Positions 1 through 12,330 of a DNA stretch of 64,000 nt are shown piece after piece (within the stretch, counting starts at the first letter, position 1; each line of letters opens with the position of its first letter). Below the pieces are notes generated by a model that ran no database searches, was not told where the DNA came from, and worked only from the letters and a program-made list of their open reading frames with translations. The stretch is from Terana coerulea. Taxonomy: Eukaryota; Basidiomycota; Agaricomycetes; Polyporales; Phanerochaetaceae. The translations under genes and the position numbers were made by a program. The DNA lies in NCBI GenBank assembly GCA_024811115.1, contig JAKOGH010000881.1:33837-97836 (forward strand), in the 5' to 3' direction.

Positions 1-1680
1 ATAGACCGCTGAGGATACACAAGAAACGCTTCGTATTGCGCTATCTCGCGCCAGCAGATAGCGCTGAGGACACACTCCGGGCGTAGATAGTTTAGACGAA
101 GCCCTTGTGACAGATTTCGGACTGACTCACTGCAATGAAGGCGGCCCAAAACTATCGTAGTACACCGTCTGCATATCACGGAGTGCATCTGAGTTGCAAC
201 ACGGCATCGTTGATACGACGACAGTCTTGCGACACTCCGAGGACATGACCCTGGTGACAACCAACGATTGTCACATTATCTGTCTAAAACTTCACATCAG
301 TACATGTAAGGTGTATAATCGTGCTATCACGCACATACATGGCAATATTGAGTTCCACATACATTTATCTCGAAACAAGCTGTTGTGAACGTTAACATGG
401 ATGAACTTGTCCAAGCGTGCGTCGGGCCAGAAAGACTGTGAAATGGTGATTCTCCTTTTCTCCCGGAGAATGGGAGAATGCGGTAATGCCCGGGCGTGAC
501 CATCACGTCACAGCCACTTTGTCCCTCCCGATCACCCAAATACGGCTCCTGGCGGAATAGCGCTAGCCCCGTATCATTGCCTTTTAAGTAGGTCTCCGGA
601 AGCGCCTCACACCTCAGCTTCAAAGCGGGCCCTCCGACGAGAAAGAAGCATGTGTTTGAGGGTTTGAAATGTATCAGATAATCTAGCAGTATATGTGCAC
701 TATTATACAGCAGGCAAACAATATTGGAGGCAGGCATTCCAGTCACAGCGCAAGTTATACACAGCGCCGACTGTATTCAGACTGCAAGGGTGCTCAACTA
801 GCACTATATTAGTGCCTGACTTGGCTTGAGAGAGCGCAAATTTAATTAGGCATAATATGGTAGCAGAATAGGAATGATTTAATCACTACGAGGTGGTATA
901 CTAACCCTGCACCGACGTCCAACGCCGAGCAGCGGTTGAGCGGCAAACAGTAGTACCTAAACGGGGCAAGGCGGATCAAGCGCAAGTCCCAATTCAGCCG
1001 TTTGAACGCGATCGCCGTGACAGAGGCTAACAAGCGCCCCTCCCCAATTCTCTCAATTCTCCCGATTCTCCCAATTCTCCTGGGAGAATCACCATTTCCC
1101 AGACGTCCTCCGTCGGGCAGCGCTTAGATCTCTGCGTTTCCCACGTGGTCTGGGCGCCTCCACAAAATGACGTCGCCTCGTGACTGGCAACGGTCAGGCT
1201 TGTGATTCTTCGTTATGTGACACAAACCAACGGAACATTTACTGCACCACACACAACTTTCCTTGTCTCGAGCTGGAACGTTTGAACATCTCCCAGTACT
1301 GCGCCCGAGACAACATCTTGTAATTCCAAACCTGGAATAGTTGCAGTTTTGCCCTCGAAACCGTGATTAGAGAACCCAGAGAAGGAGGCTCACGAGGTCG
1401 TGCAGTTAGTCACCGCCACGATGAACACTGAGATACAACAGGTAGCTGTGTTGATAAATTGCTTGAGTGCTGTACAGCGCGAGGCCTTATTCGATATCTT
1501 ATAGATGCTACACTCCAGATGCTAGCTTCCAAGACACGCTGTACGCCGTCGCGCGTGGGCCTAGGTCACGGGAACTCATCCTAGGAATTCTGAAGTATGT
1601 TTTCACATCGGCTGGTTGCTCTTTCTTGTTCTGGTGACGCAAACGCTGCTAGATGTTATCGAATCATGTCTCCCAAGTTC
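1..1680. other. Left-edge region without recognisable gene
   Basis: Only short open frames occur on either strand and none resembles a known family or has a convincing set of splice sites. The one structure I can see is a pair of inverted repeats near 436 and 1105, listed separately. Confidence 0.5.
436..1105. repeat. Candidate TIR (foldback) element
   Basis: The sequence GAAATGGTGATTCTCC near 440 recurs inverted as GGAGAATCACCATTTCC near 1082-1098. Both arms run on into (GGGAGAAT)-like short repeats pointing inward. The interior of about 640 bp has no coding potential. No clear target-site duplication could be fixed, so the exact ends and the superfamily are unknown. A non-autonomous DNA transposon is the simplest reading. 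Confidence 0.35.
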
Positions 1681-1689
1681 GTTGTCAAG

Positions 1690-2470
1690 GTCACGAACGT
1701 TACATACAACGCCGAGATATGCGAGCTCTGAGTCTTCATCGAAGTAGGGCAGGTATTTCATCTCCGATGGTCTCCACCCCATCCGGAGTAGTCAAGGTAC
1801 GTTTTCAGATTGCTTATGGGACTCTATATGCCATGGGTATATCATGTGCATTGTTAGTTCACCTACAGCTTCGAAGATCCGAAACTACTGGAAATCGCAG
1901 AACACGAGGACTTCTACCACCCGGCCGACCTGGCCGCCCTGGTCATCCCGCTACTCATTCCCCCGTCATTCACATTCTACTTTGGCTAGGCATTGTTGCA
2001 CGTGTTGTTGGGGCCAGATTCTTTGGCTCGGTCTTTGGTGAGGCTTCCGTCATGTACGAGCGGTGTAATCTCTAACTCGTACCTTACACGACTTGTAGGC
2101 TTCTGGACTGCTTGGGATGGCGAGGGAGGCAGGGGCGTGGCACTCGTTCAGCCTGTGTTCTATGGTGCGGCCAAAACCAGTGGTGCTGGCCCATTTAAGA
2201 CTAACAGGACTGGAAGCTAGGACCCGCCTTCACAAAGATGCCTCGGAAAAGGGCTCCTGTACCATGTCATAGAGCTCCGAGGAGCGATGTACTGTATCGC
2301 GATAATGGCCCGGTAACACTGCAATGGCTTAAATCCACAATGATCGGCTCTTCTCCAGGCGTTGTGCGCCTTGAAACCCGCATTGTTGTTATGAGGCGTC
2401 CTACGAAGGCGAGAATGCGCAGCTACCCGAGTGAAGCTTTCGGACGTGCTTCTGTTAGCTGAGTATCACT
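1690..2470 (+). repeat. Unidentified duplicated block, copy 1
   Basis: This block aligns over most of its length with 11575-12330, including the string ACATACAACGCCGAGA at its left end and the run leading into the following F-box gene. One forward frame keeps the pattern AEHED-YH-ADLA-LV-P-LIP in both copies, so the block probably derives from a coding gene. Both copies are interrupted by stops and frame slips. I do not recognise the protein. It sits directly upstream of F-box copies 1 and 3 and seems to have been duplicated with them. Confidence 0.55.
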
Positions 2471-2701
2471 TATAAAACTGGGCTTCTGGTTTCCTTGACG
2501 TCAACTATGTAATACTAAGTGATTATCAAGCTCCCAGTCAGTGTATACTAGTAGACAGCACGCCCGAACAGCCCCCAAACAGCCACAAATCGTATAAGGC
2601 CGAGATTCTTCTTTTGTGCCTGTTTAATAATGCGATAAGTAGTCCTCCGCTACTTTTCCTCGCCACGGTACACTCACGCCCACGTTCCCCTTTGCCGTCC
2701 A

Positions 2702-4185
2702 ATGTCTCTCGTCCCCACCGTCTCCCTTCCCCTGGCAACAGCGATGGACCTTCCTCCCGAGACGGTCGATCAGATTCTGGAGACGCTGACAGGATCACAG
2801 CTACCATTTCCTACAAGACAGGAGAAGAAATCGCTCGCAGGATGTGGTCTTACCTGCCGCTACTGGGCGGGAAAGTGTCGCCGGCACATCTTCAGTGTTG
2901 TGACCTTGCGGTCCCGCAGTGACGTTGACCATATTATTCGATTCGCGCAGCACCCAATGCGCGGACTCCCCTCACTGGAAGAATGCATTCTTCGGTGGCA
3001 CATTGAGTGTACCGAGGCACAGAGTCCTTGGCTGCATTACGCTCTGATGAACGTCGCGGATCGGTACGCAGTAGGTGCCCAAAAGCGCCGAAGACTAGGC
3101 CACTCCGAGTTGCCAGGATTGGGGCCCACCACCTTGGCACTTGCGTCCAACGCACCTCTCTCGCTATGTGCTTCACTTCCCCGAACACTACTTATGTGGG
3201 CCATCGATCATCTTCACACCCTAGAGCTATCACACTCCCATTTCCATCATGTCACACAACTCTTCCGATTAATCCAAAGCATGTCAAGTATTTGCGTCCT
3301 GACCTGCAACAGCTTAGTTTTCGACGAAGGGCTTGCTGAGATTGTTTCTATTGCCGCGACATATCGGGCCCAGCAACACTGTAACAAAGCTCTTTGTGGA
3401 GTTGCCGTGACAAATTGTGGAGGGAGTGAAGCCGAAACAAACATCGCATTTGCTGTACTCGCTTTCACTGCTCTGTGCCAGCATTTCCCGGAGATACTGG
3501 ACGACTCTCTTCACATCCCCATCATAGCGTTGTGCAACTACTTCCGACCAGTGGCATGTAGCAGGATAATTTCGGAGTGCACTGATGGTATGTCTCAGAT
3601 TTATTGTCTTGCTAAAATCACTAACAGTAGTTTGGTGAAGACTTCGCTATGCTGCGTGTTGTCTATTTGTCTCGGTGGCCGCGCATCTTCAATTTATCAG
3701 TATGGAGCGCTGCCAAGCCCCTGGTCGACGGCATAGACAGCAGGCCTCAGCTGCGGCTCACCGTTTTCTGGACCGCTACACCGAAGGATGTCTTTGAAGG
3801 TATTGACTGGAAGGCCATCAACAAAATCTTTTCCACCTTGGACAGTCTTGGACATTTTTATATTGAAGCCGACTTCGAAAGCACCCACATATTCCGAGCG
3901 CTTCTGGAAACTATCATGGCAGGGAATTTCCTGCAAGCAACCATTCACGAGAACAGGTTATGCATGTGTTACGCTGCTTGTATCTCGCTGGATGACATTC
4001 TTTCAGCAAAGACAGAATACGAGGTGGACGATACCATGATTTCTCTCACCCCCTCGCAGCTCTTTGACTTTGTGCTATGCAAGTCTCGCACAGAGGAGGA
4101 GTCGTTTTTGCGATGGATTGCGGAGGATGGAGGTGAAGGGTATAGGAAAGAGGTGGCGCGGATAGAGGCAGCTGTTGCGTTATAG
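2702..4185 (+). pseudogene. F-box-like protein, copy 1, C-terminally truncated
   Basis: Exons are 2702-3587 and 3641-4185; the intron runs from GTATGTCTCAG to TTTGGTGAAG and is shared by all three copies in this window. The N-terminus has an F-box-like pattern: LPPETVDQILETL, then about 15 residues on LAGCGLTCRYW and HIF. In basidiomycetes such proteins are expanded substrate-adaptor families of SCF ubiquitin ligases; the C-terminal part is unassigned. The predicted product is 476 aa. An in-frame TAG at 4183-4185 replaces a GAG codon seen in copy 3. The frame stays open beyond it to TAG at 4354-4356, so the ancestral protein was about 533 aa. Exon 1 is otherwise intact. It could still make a shortened protein. 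Confidence 0.75.
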
Positions 4186-4525
4186 AGGACAAAACTGGAC
4201 AATGAACGCAACTGGTTTAGCCGAGAAAGGCTGCGCAAAGAATGGCTCGGCCAAGCACGAATGGTCGTCCCTCCCTTTGCAAACGTGAAAGTATACCGAG
4301 AAGGTGAATCAGCCATGGCGACGAAGGCAAGAAACATGGCCAAACGGCGCGCCTAGGAGCTGAATCATGGGCGGCGATATGGACGACCAAAGGATGAGAG
4401 GCAGGTTCAAGCACCTTCGGTAAGGTGTGGACAAATGACAGCGGGATGACGAGATGAATGGGAGAGTATATAGACGTGATTTAGCACCCGTACGGAAATT
4501 GGACAGAAGGGGCAGTGAGTTTGAC

Positions 4526-4937
4526 TAGACAACCTCGGACACTTTCCCACCAGCACGAGCATCCAACTTGATGACTCTACTCAGACCTAGATCGACGCAA
4601 TCAGAACCCAATGTACAGCAGCACAGACCAATGTGCACTCACCCATAGCCTCGAAGAACGCCTTCGGGTCCATGCCCTGCGCAGAAGAGAAGCCCGTGCC
4701 AGTCTTCTTAAGCGACCGCATCGCCGCACGGATGCCGTGGACGGCAGCAACGCACGGCACCAAGGAAACGATGACAATCTTCGTGCCCAAGTCCTCCGCC
4801 TCCTGGCAGGTGAACGAAGGCGTGACGCCGCCGGAGATGACGTTGAGGAGCACGGGCTTCGGCGCAAGCGCAGCGACGGTGGATTCGTGCAGCTCCGACG
4901 TCTTCACGCCTTCGATGAAGCACGCATCTGCGCCGGC
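4526..4937 (-). pseudogene. Isocitrate lyase/PEP-mutase family fragment, copy 1
   Basis: This is the last two exons of the lyase gene found complete at 14427-15799. It keeps CFIEGVKTSEL, PVLLNVISGG, TPSFTCQEAEDLG and SSAQGMDPKAFFE, the intron before the last exon, and a terminal stop at 4526-4528. The 5' two thirds, including the catalytic KRCGH region, are missing; upstream of 4937 the sequence is unrelated. It is convergent with F-box copy 1, exactly as in the other two modules, and cannot encode an active enzyme. Confidence 0.8.
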
Positions 4938-5590
4938 TCCATCCATTCCGCTGACTTCTGCTCTGGCAAGCTCGGGCGCCTTCGATTGAGCAGCGGACGC
5001 GTTGAATGCGTCCAGATTGGCACACGATAGCTCGACGTCGAGGCTCACCTGCTATCGCTCTCGCTAGTACGCTATGCCAGTACCCATGCAATCCTCGGGT
5101 GCTCTCGCTGACGCCATTCCTTGCGTTCGTAGTAGCTTGCCGCCTCGCCCGCACTCGGTAGCTTGGATGCACCGGTCTCGGAAACATGGAGGCCGGCGGC
5201 AGCGTTTGGTACGTATTTTGGCTCGACTACTTGCTTCTCTTGATAATCGGCTCTCCAGTGACGTGCAGTCGCTACTTGCGGGCCTGTCTTGGTGCAGCCG
5301 CTGGCGCTACGTCTCCACTCGCTCAGAGCATGCGACGAAGAGGGCGTCACTCGCAATACGCGGTATGTCCTGTCTGGATTCTACGAGAATCTTAACGCAT
5401 TTTGTGATATCAGTCGACCTGGAATGCTGGGATAGCGCATGGCGAGACAGTCATGGGAGGAAGCTGGCAAGAGGTGGGAGTACGAGAGCAAGAGTTGGTA
5501 GGCGTCAAAGCGCTGCTCGTCCGAATACGGTAGGCGGCAGCTTTCAATAGTAATAGAACCAAACAAAGAGATTATCAGTGCTTGTGAGCC
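4938..5590. other. Spacer between modules 1 and 2
   Basis: Open frames occur on both strands but none is recognisable and none has homology to the other modules. Conservation with the other copies starts again only in the 5' leader of F-box copy 2 (CACGCCCACGTTTCC near 5618). Confidence 0.5.
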
Positions 5591-5644
5591 CGCTTCTTGT
5601 TCGACGCCGTACGCCCACGCCCACGTTTCCATTTGCCGTTCAAC

Positions 5645-7314
5645 ATGCCTCTCCTCCCCACCGCCTCTCGTCCCCTTACAACAGGAGCGGATCTTCCTCC
5701 CGAGATCATTGATCAGATCATAGAGACACTGACCAATTATTGCCAGTGGCCCTTTCCGCGACAGGAGAAGGAATTGCTTGCAGGATGTGGCCTTACCTGC
5801 CGCTACTGGACGGGAAAGTGCCGCAAGCTCATCTTCGCAATGCTGACTCTGCGTTCGCGCAGTGACGTTGACCAGATCATCTGGTTCACGCAGCACCCAG
5901 TGCACGGACTCGCCTCACTGGAAGAATGCATTTATCAGTGGGACATTGAGTGTGCCGAGGAATGGAGTCCTTGGCTGCATTACGCTTTGATGAAAGTCGC
6001 GGATCTGCACGCAGTAGGTGCCCAAAAGCGCCGGAGCATTGGCTACATATACGCCAAGATGCCAGAGGAGCGCATTGCCTTGAAGCTTACATCCGGCTCC
6101 TCTTACACGCCGCACTCGCTATGCGCTTCACTCCCCGAACATTACCCGCGTCGACCATCAATCATCTCAACTCCCTAGAACTCTCCCACTTCCATTTCCA
6201 TAACGTCGCACAATTCTTCCGATTAGTCCGGAGCATTCCAGGTATATCCGACCTGCACTGCGACAACTTGACCTTCGACGACGGGCTTGCCGACATTGTT
6301 TCCATTGCTGTGGCATATCCCGCCCATCGACATTGTAAAAAATCTCATGGGAGGGTTTCCGTGATAAACTGTGGGGGAAGCGAAGCCGAAGCGAATATTG
6401 CATTTGCTGCACTTGCCTTCGTTATTCTGCGCCGATGTTTCCCAGAGATACTGGACGGCTCTCTTCGCATCCCAATCACTGCAGCGCTGTGCAACAACTT
6501 CCGGCCAGTGACATATCATGGAATAACCCTTCACGGACTCGGATACCCTGATAGTGCGTATCAGATTTATGGTTTTGCTAAAAATTGCTAACAGTACCCT
6601 GGTGAAGAATTCCGTGTGGTGCGTCGCGAGTATACACCTCAGTGGTCACGCATGTTCGATTTATCAGTATGGAGTGCTACCAAGCCCGTGGTGCGCGGCT
6701 CAGACGGTAGGCCTCAGCTGCGGCTCAACATTGCCTGGATGACTACGTCGGAGGATCTCTTTGGAGGTTTTGACTGGAAGATTATCAACGAAGTTCTTTC
6801 CACTTCGGACGGTCTTGGTCCTTTTCACATCGAAGTAGAATTGGGAAGCACCCACATATTCCGCATGCTCCTGGAAACTATCACGAAACAAAGTTTTCTA
6901 CATGCAACCATTCACGAGAACAAGATACGCATTTGTTACATCTGCGGTTGGATAAATGAGTCCGCTTGTATCCGGCTGGACGATGTTCTTTCAGCGAAGA
7001 CGGAATACGAGGTGGACGACACCACAGTTTCCCTCACCTGCTCGCAAATATTCGACTTTATGCTATGCGAGTCTCCCACAGAGAAGGAGTTGTTTTTGCA
7101 ATGGATCGCAGAGGACGGAGGCGAGGGGTATAGGGAAGAGGTAGCGCGGATAGAGGCAGCAGTGGTGGTAGAGAGGGCGAAACCAGACAAAGAACGCCGT
7201 TGGCTCGGCCAAGAACGAGTGGTCGTCCCTTCCTCTGGTAATGCAAAAATATATCAAGAAGGTCAATCAGCCGTGGCGACGAAGGCTAGAAATGTGGCCA
7301 AACGGAGCGCCTAG
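5645..7314 (+). pseudogene. F-box-like protein, copy 2, frameshifted
   Basis: Exons are 5645-6553 and 6608-7314, with the same intron position as copies 1 and 3. The F-box-like N-terminus reads LPPEIIDQIIETL and LAGCGLTCRYW. Near 6130-6132 the sequence TTCACTCCCC lacks one T relative to TTCACTTCCCC in copies 1 and 3, so the reading frame shifts; the rest of the protein is open in the new frame down to the normal stop at 7312-7314. The C-terminus (KARNVAKRSA) is complete, unlike copy 1. Since single-base slips are common in this window, the lesion could be a sequence error and this copy may be the most intact of the three. Confidence 0.7.
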
Positions 7315-7502
7315 AGGCTAGTGGGTGGCGACGTGGACAACCGGTCAGATATCTTCAGCAAGGCATGGGCGAAGGACAATGGGATAAGACTGCCCAGTAT
7401 TTAGAATGGACAAAGATTGACTGTCTTATTTACACAGAAAAGGCCTGTGTATATATGATCTAACACCTGTACAGAAGTTCGATAGACGGGTAGTGAATTT
7501 TA

Positions 7503-7888
7503 TTAGACAGCCTCAAATGGCTTCCCACCAGCACGGGCATCCAAGGTGATGAGCTCACCGAGACCTACATAGAAGTTAGCGCAATTACCCAATGTACCGC
7601 AGCGCAGACCAGTTAGCGCTCACCCGTAACCTTGAAGAACGCCTTCGGGTCCATGCCCTGCGCGGAAGAGAAGTCCGTGCTAATCTTCAGCGACTGCATC
7701 GCTGCACGAATACTACAGTGGACGGGCAGCAACGCGCGAAACTAACGAGAAGATGACAATCTTCGCACTGAAGTTCGCCGTCTCTTGGCAGGTGAACGAA
7801 GGTGTGAGGCCGCCGAAGATCACGTTGACGAGGACGGGCTTGGGCGCAAGCGCGGCGACGGCGGACTCGAGCAGCTCCGAGGCTTCAC
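7503..7888 (-). pseudogene. Isocitrate lyase/PEP-mutase family fragment, copy 2
   Basis: It matches the terminal exons of the 14427-15799 gene: PKPVLVNVI-GG, TPSFTCQE and SSAQGMDPKAFF are readable on the minus strand, with the terminal stop at 7503-7505. It is more decayed than copy 1, with several small indels around 7690-7760 that destroy the frame. Homology stops abruptly at about 7888, where the sequence passes directly into a ferroxidase remnant on the same strand. Confidence 0.75.
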
Positions 7889-7894
7889 GCCCAG

Positions 7895-8297
7895 TAGTTG
7901 TGCGGAATCCGTGGATATCGTGGCCGTCGATTCAAAAGACAGACACGGTGAATGCGGACGTGTTGAAAACACACAGACGGTAGGTCTTTCCGGGCTATGA
8001 AGGATCTGGTAAGTTCAGCAGATTGGGACGGATATTCGGCGCAGATCACCAAGGCTGGCAGAGTAGTATTCTCGTTAATGTGACGGCAGTAGCTACAGAG
8101 TTCGAGTGCGTGCCAGAGATGGGCCCCAAATACCATGTGTTTTGGGCAAAGTAGATCAGCGGGGAGTCGGGTAAGGGCTTAGCACCACCAGAGTTCGTGA
8201 CGTTGATGAACTGTTGTGGGAGGACGTGGTACTTGTCGTGGTACCAGTCACCGAGGACGACGGTGTATTCCTCGTTGTAGCTGCCTGCCGGGAACAT
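7895..8297 (-). pseudogene. Fet3-type multicopper ferroxidase remnant
   Basis: Read on the minus strand, YNEEYTVVLGDWYHD is followed by QFINVTNSGGAKPLPDS, LIYFAQ and YLGPISGT. After an intron-like gap come PGKTYRL, NTSAFTVSVF and IDGHDI. This is the domain 1-2 region of fungal Fet3-like multicopper oxidases, which oxidise Fe(II) at the plasma membrane for the Ftr1 permease. It is dead: a TAG precedes PGKTY, and the Trp of the FWIDGHD motif is TGA. The copper-ligand histidine motifs of domain 1 and the whole C-terminal half are absent. No Ftr1 gene is visible nearby. Confidence 0.8.
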
Positions 8298-11200
8298 GCA
8301 AAGCCAAGTGAGTCACCCTGGGTGTCGCACCGTAACAGCATATCGCCATTTGCGGAGACCGCTCTGTCTCCGGGTTCTTGTGTCGCCCACATTGTCGTGT
8401 GCGCAAGGCACCCTGGATGTCCCGATGTGACAGATCGGCATCTGCTGGGCAGTGTCCGCGTCAAGGCGTACGCACCGTACACAAGGCAGTGTGGTCGAAA
8501 CGAAGGAAGAGTGAGGTGACAATGATATGACGGACCATGTCCCCGCAGCGGCAGCGTAGGAAACAGCATAGACAGCGGCGATGTAGCATGTCGTGACAAT
8601 GGAGGGTTCCATGAAAGGGAGATGGCGCGGTGTTTCACTACAGGTGTGTATGTCAGATTTTAGTATTTTAGTGTTATTAAGGTACTGTTACTATGCTTAC
8701 TGCACCCGGACACCACTCGTAGCGTATATAGGTCACTCACATACTTGTACCTATCCCTTACGCGTTTGCACCCTCTCGGGTGCTGCTCACCATCATCTTT
8801 ACTGTCCTCGACGTTATGCGCAGTGCCCGCGCCGTCCCCAAGACCTTATTTTGATAGCGTACACCATGAAGTGCTTGTGGCTGCGTCAGCCTGACTTCTT
8901 TCTCGTCGAGGCCCGTACTTGTGGTCAACGCAAGATGCCGATGGCGCAATGTATCGACGTCCGCCGACCGACATCCTGTATATGGACAGACCGTCAGCAC
9001 GCAACGCACGCGCCAGCAAGCGAGGCGACTCACCGGACGCGTCCGCGCGCCTGTCACGACGGCGAGCGACGCCGTCATAAAGTCCTCGTTAAGCGGCCGA
9101 AGCATTCGAAAACTCCAGAACAAGTCAGCATAGGAAGATGAAACAGGTAGCGGTACGCACGTACTGGAGTCCGTCATGGCGTCGAGGCCGTGTATATGCC
9201 CGGCAAGCGCATATAAGAGGCGATATGGTGCAGAAGCTGAGTTTCTGGACGGTGGGTAAGTCTTTGAGCAATCAGAATGGATTTCTTGCATTTACCTTTG
9301 TATCATGAAGTCCAATTTGCCGCGAGACGACGGTTCGCTGTTCCGCGAGCGAGTCCCCATGCTCATACGACAGCGTGCTTTAGGGAACGCCACTGCGCCG
9401 AGGCGATGCTCCGCTGTCCGGCGAGCAAGGCCCGGCGGCAAGCACGGCCGCCCGACCTGGTCTGTCCTCCCGCAAGCCGACGGCTCCTCGAGGGAGATTT
9501 CGCCACTGTGGCAAGACGACGAAATTGCGTCCGGGGGCGGGTGTCTTGTTGAAGGATGAGCTGGGGTGCACAGGGGTCAGAACGGGTACCTACCGTGAAT
9601 ATTTGACGGCACGAAGGCGCTGCGGCTTGGGGGCAAAGCTTGGGCTGGCCGCGGGACGAGATATCGTCATCCGGGGAGGAGTTTCACAAGTAGGCACCTT
9701 CGTTCGACTTCCTTTTGCTTCTCGCGTACTGACAGCGTTCTTGAGAGGTCAAAATCACGCCGAGAGGACAGAAACGCTTGCGGCGAGTGAGGTACCGAAG
9801 CCTGGTGACTGACAAAAGGTCAGTTCTCCAGTGGTAGTCCTTGATTTCTGGGACGTACCAGGCTTTGCCGAAGCAAAACATATGCATACTCGTGCGCTGA
9901 GTGCAGTGTCAGCTCACCAGCAGAGGTAGGCCATACTTTGCACTTGCCATGCTTTCTCTTTGTCCGAGAGCAGAAATGCGCCGAGACGACGAAATTGCGT
10001 CGGACGAGCAAGCCTAAGGTGAGTTGATACTATAGGCGAGTGCGTCAGAGAACGAGAGAATAGGTAGCGTACCTAGTGTAGATGCACCCATGGCGAGTCA
10101 TGAAACGGCCAAAGCGAGGGATGAAAGCATAGGTGCACGTGGTGGTAGCCGCGAGACAACAGCGCACGGCAGCGCATCAGCCTGAGAGGCGTCGGACGTG
10201 TGTCGTGATCCTTGCAGTTCAAGGGCATATTGCTAATCCAGCAACCAGAGCACAGCGGTATGTCGTCCGGCGAGAGGTAGCTAGAGCACAGACAGAAGAA
10301 TGAGGCCGAACTCTCCGATCCAGCCGCCAGGAGGGGAGGTCGGATCGTTATGCGGTCGTCGACGCGTCCTAGCGTTGTGCAGTCGCAGTATTCGCAGTCG
10401 TGGAATGAGTGAGCAAGACACAGAAGCCAAAGTGGACACGAGCGCAACGAGCGCCATGGGCGAACTGTGTACGAGATGGGTGTGCGAGAGAACACGCTCC
10501 GCGCAAGGACCGAGCCAGACCGAGCCATGCAGGAGATTTCGACAGACGTCGGCCGTGGTGGTGGCGGAGCCTCGTACTGCACTCTCTCTCTTTGCTCTGC
10601 CACATGCCTCGGCCGTTATTATGGTGTTATAGTAAGAAGCTGTTTGTACGGATCCACCCAGAATATCCGCTTACCGTTTCATTTTACCGTTAGGTGCCTG
10701 TGCTTTCGAGCTCACTTACACTCGCCCTACCTCTCTCGCGGGAACCACTTCCGTCTCGGCATGCGATGATAACTAATGACAGGCCGTCGGTGCCTGTGAG
10801 TGACTCTGTCGCCTTTCGATGGCAGCCTTGAGCCTCGACTGACCTCGCTCGTAGGACCTCGATATCTATCCCCGGGACAAGATGGGAGTGGGCATTGCGC
10901 CAGACGACGAGAGGGTTTGCCCAACATACAAGTGAACAACGTGCGTGAGTGAGCCAGTACAGCGCGTTTTCGCGGACACGTACACGGTACACCTCGCAAA
11001 CAGTACACCGCGGCTGCAGAACAAACGCCGGCCGCCGCTCGACGTCGGACATCATCGAACCACGCCTATGAAAAGATGTCGCTGGTATTCACCTAAGTCT
11101 AGCACGTGTACGTATTGGCTCAAGTCCACTCTTCCGAACGTGGGGGCGTTCCTGACTCGCCGATGGTGTCATAGCCGTCCGTGGCCTTTAACATCTTCTA

Positions 11201-11574
11201 CAAGCAAGTTGTGGTCGTCCACCGCTCGCCGGATGTCAATCTATCATCTCAACGCCGCATCGCGTCGGTGAGTCTTGCTATCATGGTGTGTAGGTTTGTG
11301 CTGACGTCCCATAGTGTCGTGTATGCTCGTCCCGTTAGCACACCCATGCTCGCTGGGCTCGTTACCTTGCCTCGGTGCAATCGGCCAACCTCTCTGCCGA
11401 GCCCGACGACACTGTTTACGCGCAATGCCCAAGAAGAACACTACGTGCTTAGGAATGCATGGGCAAGTGACACAGCGGCGGGCACATCGGCATCCACGCT
11501 CGCTCTCACACATTGAATAGGACGGCGCGTGTCAGGCGCTGCCGCACGACGATACAAGGGGTCTCGGTCCCGAA
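8298..11574. other. Spacer with no recognisable gene
   Basis: Several minus-strand pieces of 60-180 codons are open and some are bounded by splice-like sites (for example an exon-like piece ending in CTACACTAG|GTACGCTACC near 10070), but none matches a family I know and no full gene model can be built. An 18-bp string, AGACGACGAAATTGCGTC, occurs twice, at 9514 and 9984. The region was probably inserted between modules 2 and 3. Confidence 0.4.
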
Positions 11575-12330
11575 TGTTACATACAACGCCGAGACAAACG
11601 AGCCCTTCATCGAATCGATGCAGGTATCCCATATCCGATAGTCTCCGGAGTGGTCAAGGTACGCCCCAGGACTGCCTATGAAATTGTACAGACTATAACA
11701 ATAAATTGAAGATCATTAGTTCAACTACGGCCTTGACCAAGCAAAGAAGATACGAAACTACTGCAATCGCAGAACACGAGGACCTCTACCACCTGGCCGA
11801 CCTGGCGACGCTGGTCGTTCCGCCGCTCATTCCTACCATCCACTTTCCGCTCAGGTCAGGCATCATTACGAGCGTTGTGAAGGCCAGGTTTTCGGCGCGG
11901 TCTTTAGTGAGGCTCTCGTCATCTATGAGGGACCTAAAATCTGACTCGTACCGGACACGACGCGTAGGCTTCTGGACCGTTAGGGATGGCGAAGGACGCA
12001 GAGGCGTGACGGTCAGCCTCAAACTCGCGGTGCGGTCAAAATCAACGGCGCTGGCCCATCCAAGCGTGGCAGGACTGGAAGCAAGGACGCCGTTCAAGCA
12101 CATGCCTCGGAAGACGACTGCTGTGCTGTAGCATAGAGTTCCAAGGAGCGATGTACTGCACACCTACGACAGCCTGGAAACACTGCAATGGCTGCGTATT
12201 GCACTGCCTGGCTCTCGTCCAGGCACTGTACACCTTGAAATATTCATTGCCGTGATTAGGCGTCCTATGAGGACAAGGATGCGCCGCCACCTGGGCGCAC
12301 GTTCAGGGCGGGCATCTGTCAGCTGAGTAG
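11575..12330 (+). repeat. Unidentified duplicated block, copy 2
   Basis: This is homologous to 1690-2470. The frame AEHEDLYHLADLATLVVPPL is conserved between the two copies, as is a second stretch FWT-RDGEG-RGV. Stops and slips interrupt both. Here it lies directly upstream of F-box copy 3. Conservation continues past the block through a shared non-coding string ending in GATTATCAAGCTCC just before the F-box leader. Confidence 0.55.
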
